The position numbers and the translations under genes were made by a program. From the IMG/VR virus record IMGVR_UViG_3300020472_000032, positions 1 to 55,457 of that record: a stretch of 55,457 nucleotides of DNA; one strand, written 5' to 3'. This stretch comes from a virus. Shown here piece after piece: positions 1-7,734 of this stretch (positions within the stretch are counted from its first letter, which is position 1; every line of letters begins with the position of its first letter). The notes beneath the pieces are model-generated. The model did no database searches, was not told where the DNA came from, and worked only from the letters and a program-made list of their open reading frames with translations.

Positions 1-607
1 GTATTCTTTCAGCCAAGTCGCTGTCGGCTGGTACAGCATAGGTAATTGTGTTTGGTTTAAATGTTAAGTATTCTTCACCAGCAATTTTTTGTGCTTTTAA
101 TGTATCAGGTGTAAACATTAAGTCACCTTGCAATACACCTTCTATTCCTAACTTAGGAAAATGTTCTAAAGCTGTTTTCAGTTTAGTACGTAGACTGCTG
201 GCATCTTTGCCCTGTTGGTCAGCATGAAAGCGTTCTATATCTTCTGGTGTTTTGTTTAGCTTTTTAGTTTTACTAAACACACCTTTTGTACCAACAAAAA
301 ACTTACCATCTTCTGGATCTGTGCCTGCAATAATAGCTGGTGCTCCGTCCCATTTAATACTTACTACTTCTGGTCCGCCACCTGCTACTCCGCTCATTGC
401 ATTTGTTAGTCCGCTGATAAGTTGTATAGCAGTTTCTGCACCTTGTTTCTGTTGTGTAAAAACTAATTCTTCGGCATGCATCAAGTGTGTATTTTTACCA
501 CCTGTTGCTTCTTTTAAATTGTGTAAGGCTTTTTGTACCAAACGATCCTGTCGTGGGCCACGCTTCTTTCTGCGTTTCCATCCGGATATAATCTCTTTAA
601 CTCGCAT
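1..607 (-). CDS. Nucleotidyltransferase (ligase-fold)-like protein, C-terminus off the window
   Basis: Partial gene. It starts at an ATG (605-607) and stays open to the left edge, giving at least 202 residues. The N-terminus is basic (MRVKEIISGWKRRKK). Around residue 70-90 it has IKWDGAPAIIAG followed by FFVGTKGVFSK. This resembles motif I (KxDG, the nucleotidyl-lysine site) and the following strand of the DNA/RNA ligase and capping-enzyme superfamily. Similar KWDGAPA proteins are common hypotheticals in marine T4-like phages. Activity as a ligase is inference from one motif; the later motifs lie outside the window. It overlaps the start-proximal end of the next minus-strand gene by 11 bp, and AGGAAG lies about 12 nt before its ATG, so it is probably co-transcribed with the 83-residue gene upstream. 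Confidence 0.6.
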   Translation of the reverse strand, partial: MRVKEIISGWKRRKKRGPRQDRLVQKALHNLKEATGGKNTHLMHAEELVFTQQKQGAETAIQLISGLTNAMSGVAGGGPEVVSIKWDGAPAIIAGTDPEDGKFFVGTKGVFSKTKKLNKTPEDIERFHADQQGKDASSLRTKLKTALEHFPKLGIEGVLQGDLMFTPDTLKAQKIAGEEYLTFKPNTITYAVPADSDLAERI

Positions 608-848
608 TTTTCTTTAACTTCCTTACACCACGTTCAAATATACCCATGTCTTTATTTTTAAGACTAAGCATAAAACGTTTACGGAGATCTGCTTGTGTAT
701 TATCTTCAAAATTACTTTCTATATATTCTAGAAGTTGAATTGCACTACCTAGTACATTTTCACTTCTATAGCTTAATATTTGTTCTTTGCTACTCTTAGG
801 AGCAATACTATTAATTTCTTCAAGAATACTACGAGTTTTCTTTTTCAT
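597..848 (-). CDS. Small conserved-type hypothetical protein (83 aa)
   Basis: Charged, mostly helical 83-residue protein (MKKKTRSILEEINSIAPKSS, C-terminus rich in Lys). I recognise no domain. The start is supported by CGGAGAC about 8 nt before the ATG. A late-promoter core (GCTAAATA) lies about 20 bp upstream, between this gene and gp41. It therefore probably begins a late transcript that continues into the ligase-like gene. Confidence 0.7.
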   Translation of the reverse strand: MKKKTRSILEEINSIAPKSSKEQILSYRSENVLGSAIQLLEYIESNFEDNTQADLRKRFMLSLKNKDMGIFERGVRKLKKNAS

Positions 849-867
849 AATTAGTCTCCGATATAGT

Positions 868-875
868 AGTATTTA
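868..875 (-). promoter_or_regulatory. T4-type late promoter core GCTAAATA
   Basis: The minus strand reads GCTAAATAC just after the gp41 stop codon and about 20 nt before the ATG of the 83-residue gene. It matches the TATAAATA-type core used by the gp55/gp33 late machinery of T4-like phages, with the variable first two bases seen elsewhere in this window. Confidence 0.55.
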
Positions 876-876
876 G

Positions 877-2262
877 CTACTCTGCCTTTTTGAGTATGCT
901 TCGTAGCCTATCACTACTATTAACTGCATTATCTGTTGTTTCTGGCTGTGGTGAATTATTAACTAATGTACTTTTCTTCTTTAATTGATCGTATATGTTA
1001 TTAAAACTGGTATCTTCTGACTCTTGTTCGTCTAAATCTGTAATACGCATACTATCAATATTAAACTCTAAGTCTATTTTTTGTCCTACACCATTACTAC
1101 TACGTGTTTTCATAAACTGTATTTGTATTCTGCCACGTTCACGCATTGCTTTACTACTAAAAATACCAATAACATTGTCTGCTGTTTGTATTTTACTTAA
1201 ACCACCTGCAATATGCGAATGATCAAACTCAATTTCTTCTACTGCACTTCTGTTTAACTGTGAAGCAGTTGCAAACAAATAATTTCCTTCGACTGCAAAG
1301 TTTCTTAGTTCCTCACTTACAAACTTATCCTTAATAAACAAGTCACTTGGTGGTACTTTCTTTTGTGCTGGCATCATTAAGTCCAAATAGTCTACTAATA
1401 TAGCATCTATTTTCTTGCCACTTTGAACCTCAAACTCTTTTATAAAACTACGCAAGTCATTTACTGTAATGCCGTTTGGTAATTGTACAATTTGTAAACC
1501 TGCATTATGTTTTGCGGCCATTTTAACTTTAAGTTCAACATCATCTGCACTTTTTAATACATTACGTGTTGTCATACCGGTTAACATTGCATCAAGTCGC
1601 ATACTACACAATTCTTCACTAAGTTCTAAACTTACATACAAAGTATTAAAACCCTGACCTGTCCAGTTTAGTGCTAAGTTCTGTAAGAAAATACTTTTAC
1701 CTGCACCCGAACCACCTGCAAAGATGTTTAGTTCGCCATTGTTAAATCCGCCATACAGTTTTTCATCTATACTTTTCCAACCTGTGCTGGTTCCACCTTT
1801 AGCATCTTTAATTGCTTGTAATCTACTTTTTGGATCTGCCCAATAGTCTGTTCCTAAATTTTTGTTTAAACTTATTGCTACTGCTTCTTTAACTAAATGC
1901 TCTACTGCACCATATTCGCTTTTGTCCAACATATCTGTACTGGCAAGTATTGCACCTTCCAATCCTTTATGTCTACAAAATGTTTCAAAATCATCTAAGA
2001 ACCAATCCTTATGTGCTGAACCAGTTTCTCCAATGTTTTGCAATTCCATATTTGTTATTGCTTTAACTTGTTCATGTGTGGGCATTGCTCCATATTCACT
2101 GGCATGCTCCTGTATAAACTCTACCGTACTACGCAACGGTCTATCAAAGTATTCAGGCTTTACAATGTTATTAACACGAACAAATAATTCGTGATCATTC
2201 ATCATAAACTCTAAATACAATTTTTGTAATTCTTGACTATATTCTTTTACTTCCATGTTCAC
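877..2262 (-). CDS. 41: DnaB-like replicative DNA helicase (T4 gp41)
   Basis: Hexameric 5'-3' helicase of the phage replisome, moving on the lagging strand with primase gp61. The 461 residues match the length of T4 gp41. The N-terminal half is the primase-interaction/hexamerisation region. The RecA-like motor follows, with Walker A GGSGAGKS at residues 183-190 and a Walker B-like strand DAILVDYLDL near residue 290, then an arginine-rich DnaB C-terminal block. The start overlaps the gp61 stop by 4 bp (ATGA arrangement), so the two replisome partners are translationally coupled, as expected for proteins that form one primosome. Confidence 0.95.
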   Translation of the reverse strand: MNMEVKEYSQELQKLYLEFMMNDHELFVRVNNIVKPEYFDRPLRSTVEFIQEHASEYGAMPTHEQVKAITNMELQNIGETGSAHKDWFLDDFETFCRHKGLEGAILASTDMLDKSEYGAVEHLVKEAVAISLNKNLGTDYWADPKSRLQAIKDAKGGTSTGWKSIDEKLYGGFNNGELNIFAGGSGAGKSIFLQNLALNWTGQGFNTLYVSLELSEELCSMRLDAMLTGMTTRNVLKSADDVELKVKMAAKHNAGLQIVQLPNGITVNDLRSFIKEFEVQSGKKIDAILVDYLDLMMPAQKKVPPSDLFIKDKFVSEELRNFAVEGNYLFATASQLNRSAVEEIEFDHSHIAGGLSKIQTADNVIGIFSSKAMRERGRIQIQFMKTRSSNGVGQKIDLEFNIDSMRITDLDEQESEDTSFNNIYDQLKKKSTLVNNSPQPETTDNAVNSSDRLRSILKKAE

Positions 2263-3254
2263 CTACAATATTGTTTCATTAGTACACGTATTTTTGTTGG
2301 GCTTGTATGTACATTATCTAATATACTTCTAACTGTAAACATTCTACCATATTGTTGCATTGCATCAACACAATCTTTACAATCTTCCCAAGGCGGAAAA
2401 CTTACTCCCCAACCTCTCTCTATAGCACGTTGTACTAGTTTTTGTCCTGGCTCGTCCCTATCTGGACAAACTATAACTTCTTTATTTAGACTATCAATGA
2501 TGTCGGCTTGACGTCTACTGCAAATATTACTTGCTATCGCAACACCACCGGTAACTAACGCATCAAATTGTCCTTCTGTTACTATAGTATAATGTCTTTC
2601 ACGTTGTGCATCTAAATTAAACACATAATCTTTTTGTTGTTGTAAAAAGTATTTTGGTGTTTCTTTATTAGGTACATCACCTATCCAACGTGCAGTATAA
2701 CCTACAACTACATTTTTATAATAGAATGGTAATATTATTCTATCTGCAAAGTGTTTAAAATCACTATAATACCAGTTTGCTAGTGTATCTAGCTTTCTGG
2801 ACGCAAGATATTGTAACGCTTCCTCTATTTTACTGTCGATTGATACTAAGTCTAGTATGCTCTTTGCGTTAGGCGGCAGTTGTACTTCTTTCCAATCTAT
2901 TTTTACAGTTTCTACTTTTTCTGTTGTTCTTTTGTGTAGACTTTGTAGTTCATCTTCACGCATTAGTTCTAAATTAACACGTTGTATGTCACTTTCGTCT
3001 GCACCAAATGTTTTTAGTAAACTGCGTAACTTACCTGTTACTTGCCTACCATTGCTCCAACCAGTTTTAAATCCACAGTTAAAACAATTATATTGAAATG
3101 TACCTTCGTCAAAGAAAAAACCGCCTCTGCTACGTGTATCAGCATTTTCGCCATTTTGTATACACATTGGGCAGTTGCCACTAATCCATCCACTAGGAGT
3201 ACTCTTCCAACCCATTGGAACAGTCTGTCTAACAAACTCTAAAACAACACTCAT
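2259..3254 (-). CDS. 61: DNA primase (T4 gp61)
   Basis: Primase that makes RNA primers for lagging-strand synthesis, working with gp41. The 331 residues are close to the T4 length. An N-terminal zinc ribbon has Cys28, Cys31, Cys57 and Cys60 (CPMC, CFNC). A TOPRIM domain follows, with the catalytic Glu in TEGQFDAL (about residue 220) and the acidic DRDEPG motif about 50 residues later. There is no Shine-Dalgarno sequence before the ATG, and a sigma70-type promoter lies almost on top of it. The early transcript should therefore start within a few bases of the start codon. Confidence 0.95.
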   Translation of the reverse strand: MSVVLEFVRQTVPMGWKSTPSGWISGNCPMCIQNGENADTRSRGGFFFDEGTFQYNCFNCGFKTGWSNGRQVTGKLRSLLKTFGADESDIQRVNLELMREDELQSLHKRTTEKVETVKIDWKEVQLPPNAKSILDLVSIDSKIEEALQYLASRKLDTLANWYYSDFKHFADRIILPFYYKNVVVGYTARWIGDVPNKETPKYFLQQQKDYVFNLDAQRERHYTIVTEGQFDALVTGGVAIASNICSRRQADIIDSLNKEVIVCPDRDEPGQKLVQRAIERGWGVSFPPWEDCKDCVDAMQQYGRMFTVRSILDNVHTSPTKIRVLMKQYCR

Positions 3255-3260
3255 ATATGT

Positions 3261-3289
3261 ATATTATACTCTAATTGTGATTTTGTCAA
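3261..3289 (-). promoter_or_regulatory. Sigma70-type early promoter for gp61-gp41
   Basis: Minus strand: TTGACA at 3284-3289. Either TATAAT at 3263-3268 (15-bp spacer) or the overlapping TAATAT at 3261-3266 (17-bp spacer) serves as -10. It lies in the last codons of the upstream late gene. Predicted transcription begins at or just before the primase ATG. Confidence 0.7.
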
Positions 3290-4088
3290 CGGTTCCGGTG
3301 TTACTAGCGTCAGCAACATAATAAAAACGAGCTTTATAAAGATTGTGTACAAAGTTTACAGCTCTAACACCTGATGTAGCTGTAGCATAATTTTCATATC
3401 CAGTTAATCCATTAGTATCTATTGTAAACCAATCAGATTCGCTAGGTGTTGCTTCAACTGATCCTTGTACATAAATTTTACCTATAAAATTAGTTGTATA
3501 AATTGCTACAGTATGCAATCCATCATTTGAACCTTTTAATACACTACCATCTGTTGCACTAGTGTATTGTGGATCTGTTGCACCTGCTCCGCCTGTAAAT
3601 GAACTTAATGCAACTACAGCCTCTACTATAGGTAATGGGCCATCTCTAACTTCAACTGTCCATTGTCCTTTATGATTTAATTGTGGGCTTAATAAAAACT
3701 CTTCGCCTTCGTTGTTTACACTTGTTATTGCCCATTCATACATACCAGAATCTAAATTTGCAATATCACCTGGTTGTAATTTAAATGTAACTCGTGCATC
3801 AGTATAACTGTCTATAATAGCATTTTTTGTGACCACTATAGATCTGTCTGATCTTTTAATTAACTTACCCTTTAGGGTAACATTATTAATATCTGCTGTA
3901 CGCCTACTTTTATCATTGATAACTATTGTTATATGGTTATCAACTCCTTTATGAAAAACGAAAGGCTGATAGGTTGTAGGAGAATTTACCGTAGTACTAC
4001 GTTTGTAGTAGCGACCATACTGAGCACTACTAGTGTCTTTGTTAAGAGTTGCTTCTCCATTGTTGGTATAAGTAAATGCTGTAACCAT
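3264..4088 (-). CDS. Putative virion/tail fibre-associated protein (274 aa)
   Basis: I do not recognise a named family. The protein is Thr/Asn/Ser-rich and beta-strand-rich, starting MVTAFTYTNNGEATLNKDTS. It has a composition typical of phage adhesin and baseplate-periphery proteins, with no transmembrane segment or signal peptide. The middle (about residues 60-150) alternates short strands like an Ig/fibronectin-type domain, and the C-terminus ends in a strand-rich block (KITIRV). It is expressed from a late promoter core placed 5 nt before the ATG without a ribosome-binding site. It is isolated from the structural block and sits between replication genes. Confidence 0.6.
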   Translation of the reverse strand: MVTAFTYTNNGEATLNKDTSSAQYGRYYKRSTTVNSPTTYQPFVFHKGVDNHITIVINDKSRRTADINNVTLKGKLIKRSDRSIVVTKNAIIDSYTDARVTFKLQPGDIANLDSGMYEWAITSVNNEGEEFLLSPQLNHKGQWTVEVRDGPLPIVEAVVALSSFTGGAGATDPQYTSATDGSVLKGSNDGLHTVAIYTTNFIGKIYVQGSVEATPSESDWFTIDTNGLTGYENYATATSGVRAVNFVHNLYKARFYYVADASNTGTVDKITIRV

Positions 4089-4093
4089 ACTAT

Positions 4094-4101
4094 TATTTAT
4101 C
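4094..4101 (-). promoter_or_regulatory. Late promoter core GATAAATA, 5 nt before ATG (leaderless arrangement)
   Basis: The minus strand reads GATAAATA, then ATAGT, then the ATG of the 274-residue gene. In T4 the core spans about -13 to -6, so transcription would begin at the A of the ATG. No Shine-Dalgarno sequence is present. Confidence 0.65.
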
Positions 4102-4108
4102 GAACATC

Positions 4109-4486
4109 ATGACAGTTATCTCATCACGCTATAAAATGTTACTTGAAAAATTTCCATTCCTTACCATGGTCCGCTATGGTAACGATGAATTCATCGGTAT
4201 TGTAGGTAATGCAGACGGTACTGTCTTTAACATGTATTGTTGGGACCTTTTAAAGAGTGACAAAGAAAAGTTAAACTTTTTAAAACTTGGAGAAGAATGG
4301 TGGTTTGAAACAAATCACACTATACCTATTAATATTTTATTATTAAGCAAATGGAATTTTCAAAGTGTATTAAGAAGTTTAAACAATAAAAATGTTGAAG
4401 TAATGTATGGTCCTGTTACTAGTTTTGGAAGTTTAGTAAAAAAGCGAAGTAAACGCAGAAATATCCAACTTCTTAAAAAATACTAG
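4109..4486 (+). CDS. Conserved hypothetical protein of marine T4-like phages (125 aa)
   Basis: Plus-strand gene inside a minus-strand region. The 125 residues contain VRYGNDEFIGIVGN, then a run on Lys/Leu, GEEWWFETNHTIPINI and a basic C-terminus (KKRSKRRN). I recall similar proteins in T4-like cyanophages; no function is known to me. The start ATG has no clear Shine-Dalgarno sequence and overlies the divergent late promoter of the neighbour. Its 3' end overlaps the convergent DnaE-like gene by 4 bp, with no terminator between them. Confidence 0.7.
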   Translation: MTVISSRYKMLLEKFPFLTMVRYGNDEFIGIVGNADGTVFNMYCWDLLKSDKEKLNFLKLGEEWWFETNHTIPINILLLSKWNFQSVLRSLNNKNVEVMYGPVTSFGSLVKKRSKRRNIQLLKKY

Positions 4487-5043
4487 CCTTCACAAAGCAA
4501 ATTCATATGTACAACTACACTTAATGCATAAGCCATTGCATGAGCCTTCTTAAAGTAATAATTATCGTTTTCTGGTTTTATCCACACTTGGCTCATTATC
4601 GTTTGCCACGTCTGTGTTGCTAGATGTCTTTTTGCTGGCCGAATTATCGCTAGTACTGCCGCTAATTGTTCTACCGATGTGGGCTTCAATTGTTTCAATA
4701 GTTTGTCGTGTCCGCTTACGTGAAAGACTTGATCTACAAAGTCTTTGTGCTCCAGTAGTTCCCATAGTGGCTCCTTATCCATTAATTCAAATAAATGTTC
4801 TTCATTTTTAACGTTTTTATAAATGCTAACATTCAAACAATCTATTTTAAAATAGCCCATATCCTCTGCTGTTTTATAATCTATTGTGCTTAATCCTGTA
4901 ATTGGATCTTGTGGCATTTCATGAAAGTATACACCTGTGTTATGCTTTTTGCCAGGTTCTATACTTGCAGTAACATAAGGAAATTGATCTAATGCTTTTT
5001 GTCTATCAGCAAAGTCAATATCGATATCTGTATTAGCAATCAT
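4483..5043 (-). CDS. Miniature DNA polymerase III alpha (DnaE)-like protein
   Basis: The 186 residues carry, in the right order, short blocks resembling the catalytic core of bacterial DnaE: DIDIDFADR (residues 6-14, like PDIDxDF), MGYFKIDCLN (62-71, like the GLLKMDFLGL block with the third catalytic Asp, here D68), QVFHVSG (105-111, like VFQLES), LAAVLAIIRPAKR (127-139, like the ALYRPGP block) and KKAHAMAYAL (165-174, like NKSHAxAYA). The PHP, most of the thumb, tau-binding and OB domains are absent; a full DnaE has over 1,000 residues. The three acidic positions look retained, but the blocks are much closer together than in a working polymerase. Polymerase activity is therefore doubtful. 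It overlaps the next upstream minus-strand gene by 4 bp. Confidence 0.65.
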   Translation of the reverse strand: MIANTDIDIDFADRQKALDQFPYVTASIEPGKKHNTGVYFHEMPQDPITGLSTIDYKTAEDMGYFKIDCLNVSIYKNVKNEEHLFELMDKEPLWELLEHKDFVDQVFHVSGHDKLLKQLKPTSVEQLAAVLAIIRPAKRHLATQTWQTIMSQVWIKPENDNYYFKKAHAMAYALSVVVHMNLLCEG

Positions 5044-5816
5044 ATTTTTAATACTTTCTCACAGTAATTAATAAACATATTATATTCTCGTTCCATAGTA
5101 TCTATGCCGTTACTATTAATATATGCACATTCTAGTTTACTACATAAATCTTTTATGTCAAGCTCAAAAAGATCTACAGTTATATCTGGTTCGTATACGT
5201 TGCTTATTGCTTCATCTAATGCAACTTGTTTTGCTTTAGCTAAATCATCATCTGTAGCACAAGTTTTCCAACCCCAATGATATGCACATTGCAATTTCCA
5301 AAATGGCACACTATCTTCTTTTAAGTAATCTACAAATGTATCGTATATATAATTTTTATACTCAGGATTATTTTGGTGATGATCTAATATATGCATATCC
5401 ATAGAACGTTTAATATCAGTAATAGGACGTTCTGCATAACATTTCCAATAGTAATCAAAAAGTCGTTGTGTTGGATTAATTAAAATACGAGTAGCAGGTG
5501 TTATCCATTTTCCACCAGGCCCCCATCCAGCATAACCAACTCCAAATACACCAGTGTCCACTGAAAATCTTTGCATCAGTTTATTAAGGGATTCAAAATC
5601 TCCAGCCTCTTGATGCTTAGTCCATTCTAGTGTCCAATGTTTTTCATCTGTTTCATCTAGTGCATGATTATCCCAAGGATCATTATGTGGATCATTTAAA
5701 TTTTCAAGTCTTCTACGAAAATTATGTGTTTTATACGAAGGAGAGTTTTCTAATATCCAACCTAATACATTAGCTTCAAAAGAGTAGTAACCAAATACAT
5801 GTACTAATCCAGCCAT
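5040..5816 (-). CDS. Hypothetical protein, 258 aa, Trp/Tyr-rich
   Basis: I do not recognise this protein. It is soluble and rich in aromatic residues, with a Gly-rich patch (GVFGVGYAGWGPGGKW, about residues 91-106) and a long acidic/helical C-terminus. The N-terminus (MAGLVHVFGYYSFEANVLGW) lacks a signal sequence. It overlaps the genes on both sides by 4-13 bp, so it belongs to a tight operon with the DnaE-like gene. Similar enzyme-like hypotheticals occur in marine phages as host-metabolism or modification genes, but no catalytic motif is visible. Confidence 0.65.
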   Translation of the reverse strand: MAGLVHVFGYYSFEANVLGWILENSPSYKTHNFRRRLENLNDPHNDPWDNHALDETDEKHWTLEWTKHQEAGDFESLNKLMQRFSVDTGVFGVGYAGWGPGGKWITPATRILINPTQRLFDYYWKCYAERPITDIKRSMDMHILDHHQNNPEYKNYIYDTFVDYLKEDSVPFWKLQCAYHWGWKTCATDDDLAKAKQVALDEAISNVYEPDITVDLFELDIKDLCSKLECAYINSNGIDTMEREYNMFINYCEKVLKI

Positions 5817-6034
5817 TCAGTAACCTGTATCATTTTATGTAGTTTTTCTTTTGCTTCAGTTTCATTTATAGCAGGAACCCAAGCAGTTCCTTCTCCATCG
5901 TTAAAATTTGTTCTTTCAATTTCTAGTGTAATATCATTGTCAGAATCTTTGTTCATTTTAAGAACCGCTGGACATTTAAACTTTAGTACATATACCTTAG
6001 TTTTTGGCTCCGGGAACTTAACTATATTACTCAT
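5804..6034 (-). CDS. Small hypothetical protein (76 aa)
   Basis: Unrecognised. Starts MSNIVKFPEPKTKVYVLKF and contains a hydrophilic beta-type stretch followed by a C-terminal helix (NETEAKEKLHKMIQ). Overlaps both neighbours by 4-13 bp, which supports translational coupling and reality of the frame. Confidence 0.6.
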   Translation of the reverse strand: MSNIVKFPEPKTKVYVLKFKCPAVLKMNKDSDNDITLEIERTNFNDGEGTAWVPAINETEAKEKLHKMIQVTEWLD

Positions 6035-6327
6035 ACCTGTGCGTCTTCACCATTACCTAATGGAAAACGCAAAGGCTCTCCTGTAACACTATCCCAACGA
6101 AAACTACGCCAGGCTTCTTTGTCCATGTCCCACACAACTTGTACTTCTTCATTTACTGCTCGTACTTTCTTTTGTGTAAGTGGATCTTTAGATGGAGGTG
6201 GTACATATCCTTCAGCAAGTGTACATCTCATTTTTCTTTTAGTACCATCTTTCTTTGTGAACTCTACTAAAAATTCACTATCAACAAGTCTATCTTTTAT
6301 CCATTGTTTGGTTGTTTCTTCAATCAT
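6031..6327 (-). CDS. DUF2693-like protein
   Basis: 98 residues from the ATG at 6325-6327. I prefer this start to one 18 nt upstream because it forms an exact ATGA overlap with the stop of the preceding gene. The pattern FLVEFTKKDGTKRKMRCTL, a proline-rich turn, then VVWDMDKEAWRSFRWD matches the small SH3-like proteins annotated as DUF2693 in T4-like phages and bacteria (VxFxKKDGxxR...VWDxxxxAWRSFR). The function of the family is unknown. Confidence 0.7.
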   Translation of the reverse strand: MIEETTKQWIKDRLVDSEFLVEFTKKDGTKRKMRCTLAEGYVPPPSKDPLTQKKVRAVNEEVQVVWDMDKEAWRSFRWDSVTGEPLRFPLGNGEDAQV

Positions 6328-6995
6328 AGTCCTGATTCCTTCCATAAATCTTCGGCCCAGCCTACACTAGCCCTGTCATGTCTTGTTTTATGTGTCCAAT
6401 ATTCTGGATCTATAAACTCTGCAATTCTGCTTATTTGTTCATCGCTTAATCTATCTATAATTGCTTGAGCTGAATCGCAAGTATATATTACCCATGGAGA
6501 TATTTTACCTGTTTGTACCATATGTACAAATCGATTACCTGACACATTTTTAAAGTAATCGCTCCATATACCATCATTTGTTTCTGCCCAATCTTGCATA
6601 TTTAATATGCTTCTTTCTACACCACGTTCTACTGTTTCACTTTTTAGAAAACGTTTAATCCATAACTCTAAAACACGATCACTATACCAGTCACTTAGTT
6701 TTACACTTTCTCTTATAAGAAATTCTACATATTTGTCTGCTGGATCTATTTTATTTTCATCTACATATCTACCAAACTTAACAAAATCTCCGTAGTATTG
6801 TGAGTCACAAAATTCACGTATAGACTTATCTTTTGTTGCACCTGTTGCCAATTTATAAAATGTTTGGAATGATCTAAAACCTAATTGCACTTGCTTATCA
6901 TCACGACATAACCACCTGCGTTTTTTCTCACAGGTATGTGCCGCCAATGTGCTTTCTCTTCTAAAACTTCTCTTACAGTATTCGCATGTAAACAT
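6324..6995 (-). CDS. C2H2 zinc-finger-containing conserved phage protein (223 aa)
   Basis: The first 23 residues form a zinc-finger-like hairpin (FTCEYCKRSFRRESTLAAH with a final Cys), so a nucleic-acid contact is plausible. The remaining 200 residues are helical and charged, with several Trp, and match no family I can name. Similar proteins occur next to replication genes in T4-like cyanophages. Ends are fused to neighbours: its start overlaps the next gene's stop (TAATG) and its stop overlaps the DUF2693-like ATG (ATGA). Confidence 0.7.
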   Translation of the reverse strand: MFTCEYCKRSFRRESTLAAHTCEKKRRWLCRDDKQVQLGFRSFQTFYKLATGATKDKSIREFCDSQYYGDFVKFGRYVDENKIDPADKYVEFLIRESVKLSDWYSDRVLELWIKRFLKSETVERGVERSILNMQDWAETNDGIWSDYFKNVSGNRFVHMVQTGKISPWVIYTCDSAQAIIDRLSDEQISRIAEFIDPEYWTHKTRHDRASVGWAEDLWKESGL

Positions 6996-7465
6996 TATTT
7001 TAATAGTGCTTTGATCTCTTTTGGCTCCATACCATGTTCTTCAAATAATACTTTCCAATCGTCTTTTGTATTATTTGCAATTAGTAATTCTACTTCAGTA
7101 TCATTATAATGTGGATACTGTTCTATAATCCATTTTGCAAGTTTACTACCTTTACCAGCACTATGTGGTCTAATCCATGCATGTTGCCTTCGTACTTTAC
7201 CAGCAGTATGTCCTACAATTTGTAATAGTCGTATTTGCATTTCTGGATGATGTCTAAGTATATTGTAATGTCTATTGCTAAACTCATTTACATATTCTAA
7301 ATAATGTTCTTGCAATGAAACATCACTACTTTGCAATGCACTCATCCAACGTTGCAATACAAATATACTAAGTTTCTTTAATTCTTCTTCTGTTAAACTA
7401 GGATACCAGCTGGTATCACGTGTATCAAGTACTCGCATTTCATTTTGAATACTCATATCTGCCAT
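6995..7465 (-). CDS. 62: Probable sliding-clamp loader small subunit (T4 gp62-like)
   Basis: 156 residues. The order of short blocks matches marine T4-like gp62: a PFMVNR-type block (FVLQRWMSAL, about residue 35), a VNEFSNR block like the ANEMN motif of that family, a helix with KVRRQHAW like the KKRFSKW block, then a C-terminal ELLIANNTKDDW/EEHGME segment like the LTxEQxxxIKxxLDxGG ending. gp62 joins four gp44 subunits to load the gp45 clamp. It is not beside gp44 here, which is unusual, so the call rests on motif order only. A diverged unknown helical protein is the alternative. Confidence 0.5.
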   Translation of the reverse strand: MADMSIQNEMRVLDTRDTSWYPSLTEEELKKLSIFVLQRWMSALQSSDVSLQEHYLEYVNEFSNRHYNILRHHPEMQIRLLQIVGHTAGKVRRQHAWIRPHSAGKGSKLAKWIIEQYPHYNDTEVELLIANNTKDDWKVLFEEHGMEPKEIKALLK

Positions 7466-7707
7466 TAGTGAAACGTTTCCCTTGTTTTAGTTTTATCCGG
7501 ATTAGTTGTTGTTTCAACCACTGAATCCATTAATGCAAGCCACTCTTCTTCGGATAATTGTTCCTGATACATACGTGAAGCAGTTGCCATTAAACAACCT
7601 GCTATTTGCATTGGAGTTGCACCATCTTCAATCTGCCGTATAGTTAAATCCATAATCTCAGTTGATATTTTTAGTAATTCTTTTTCGTCTTCTGTTATTA
7701 TTTTCAT
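7465..7707 (-). CDS. Small helical hypothetical protein (80 aa)
   Basis: 80 residues, with a central MQIAGCLMATASRMYQEQL helix typical of small conserved pelagiphage/cyanophage proteins of unknown function. Its stop codon touches the start of the gp62-like gene. The annotated ATG lies inside the -10 box of a perfect sigma70 promoter. Transcripts from that promoter cannot encode this start, so either it is read only from upstream transcripts or translation begins at the internal Met19. Confidence 0.6.
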   Translation of the reverse strand: MKIITEDEKELLKISTEIMDLTIRQIEDGATPMQIAGCLMATASRMYQEQLSEEEWLALMDSVVETTTNPDKTKTRETFH

Positions 7708-7734
7708 TATATTACACCAATTTGTTTATGTCAA
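7706..7734 (-). promoter_or_regulatory. Perfect-consensus sigma70 promoter overlapping a start codon
   Basis: Minus strand: TTGACA (7729-7734), exactly 17 bp, TATAAT (7706-7711). The -35 box lies in the last codons of the 166-residue gene, and the -10 box contains the ATG of the 80-residue gene. Transcription should start near 7699-7700 and serve the gp62-like, zinc-finger and DUF2693-like genes downstream. Confidence 0.65.

Noticed and set aside
252-617. 121-residue plus-strand ORF
   Set aside because: Antisense shadow of the ligase-fold-like gene, which shows a KWDG motif and a ribosome-binding site on the minus strand.
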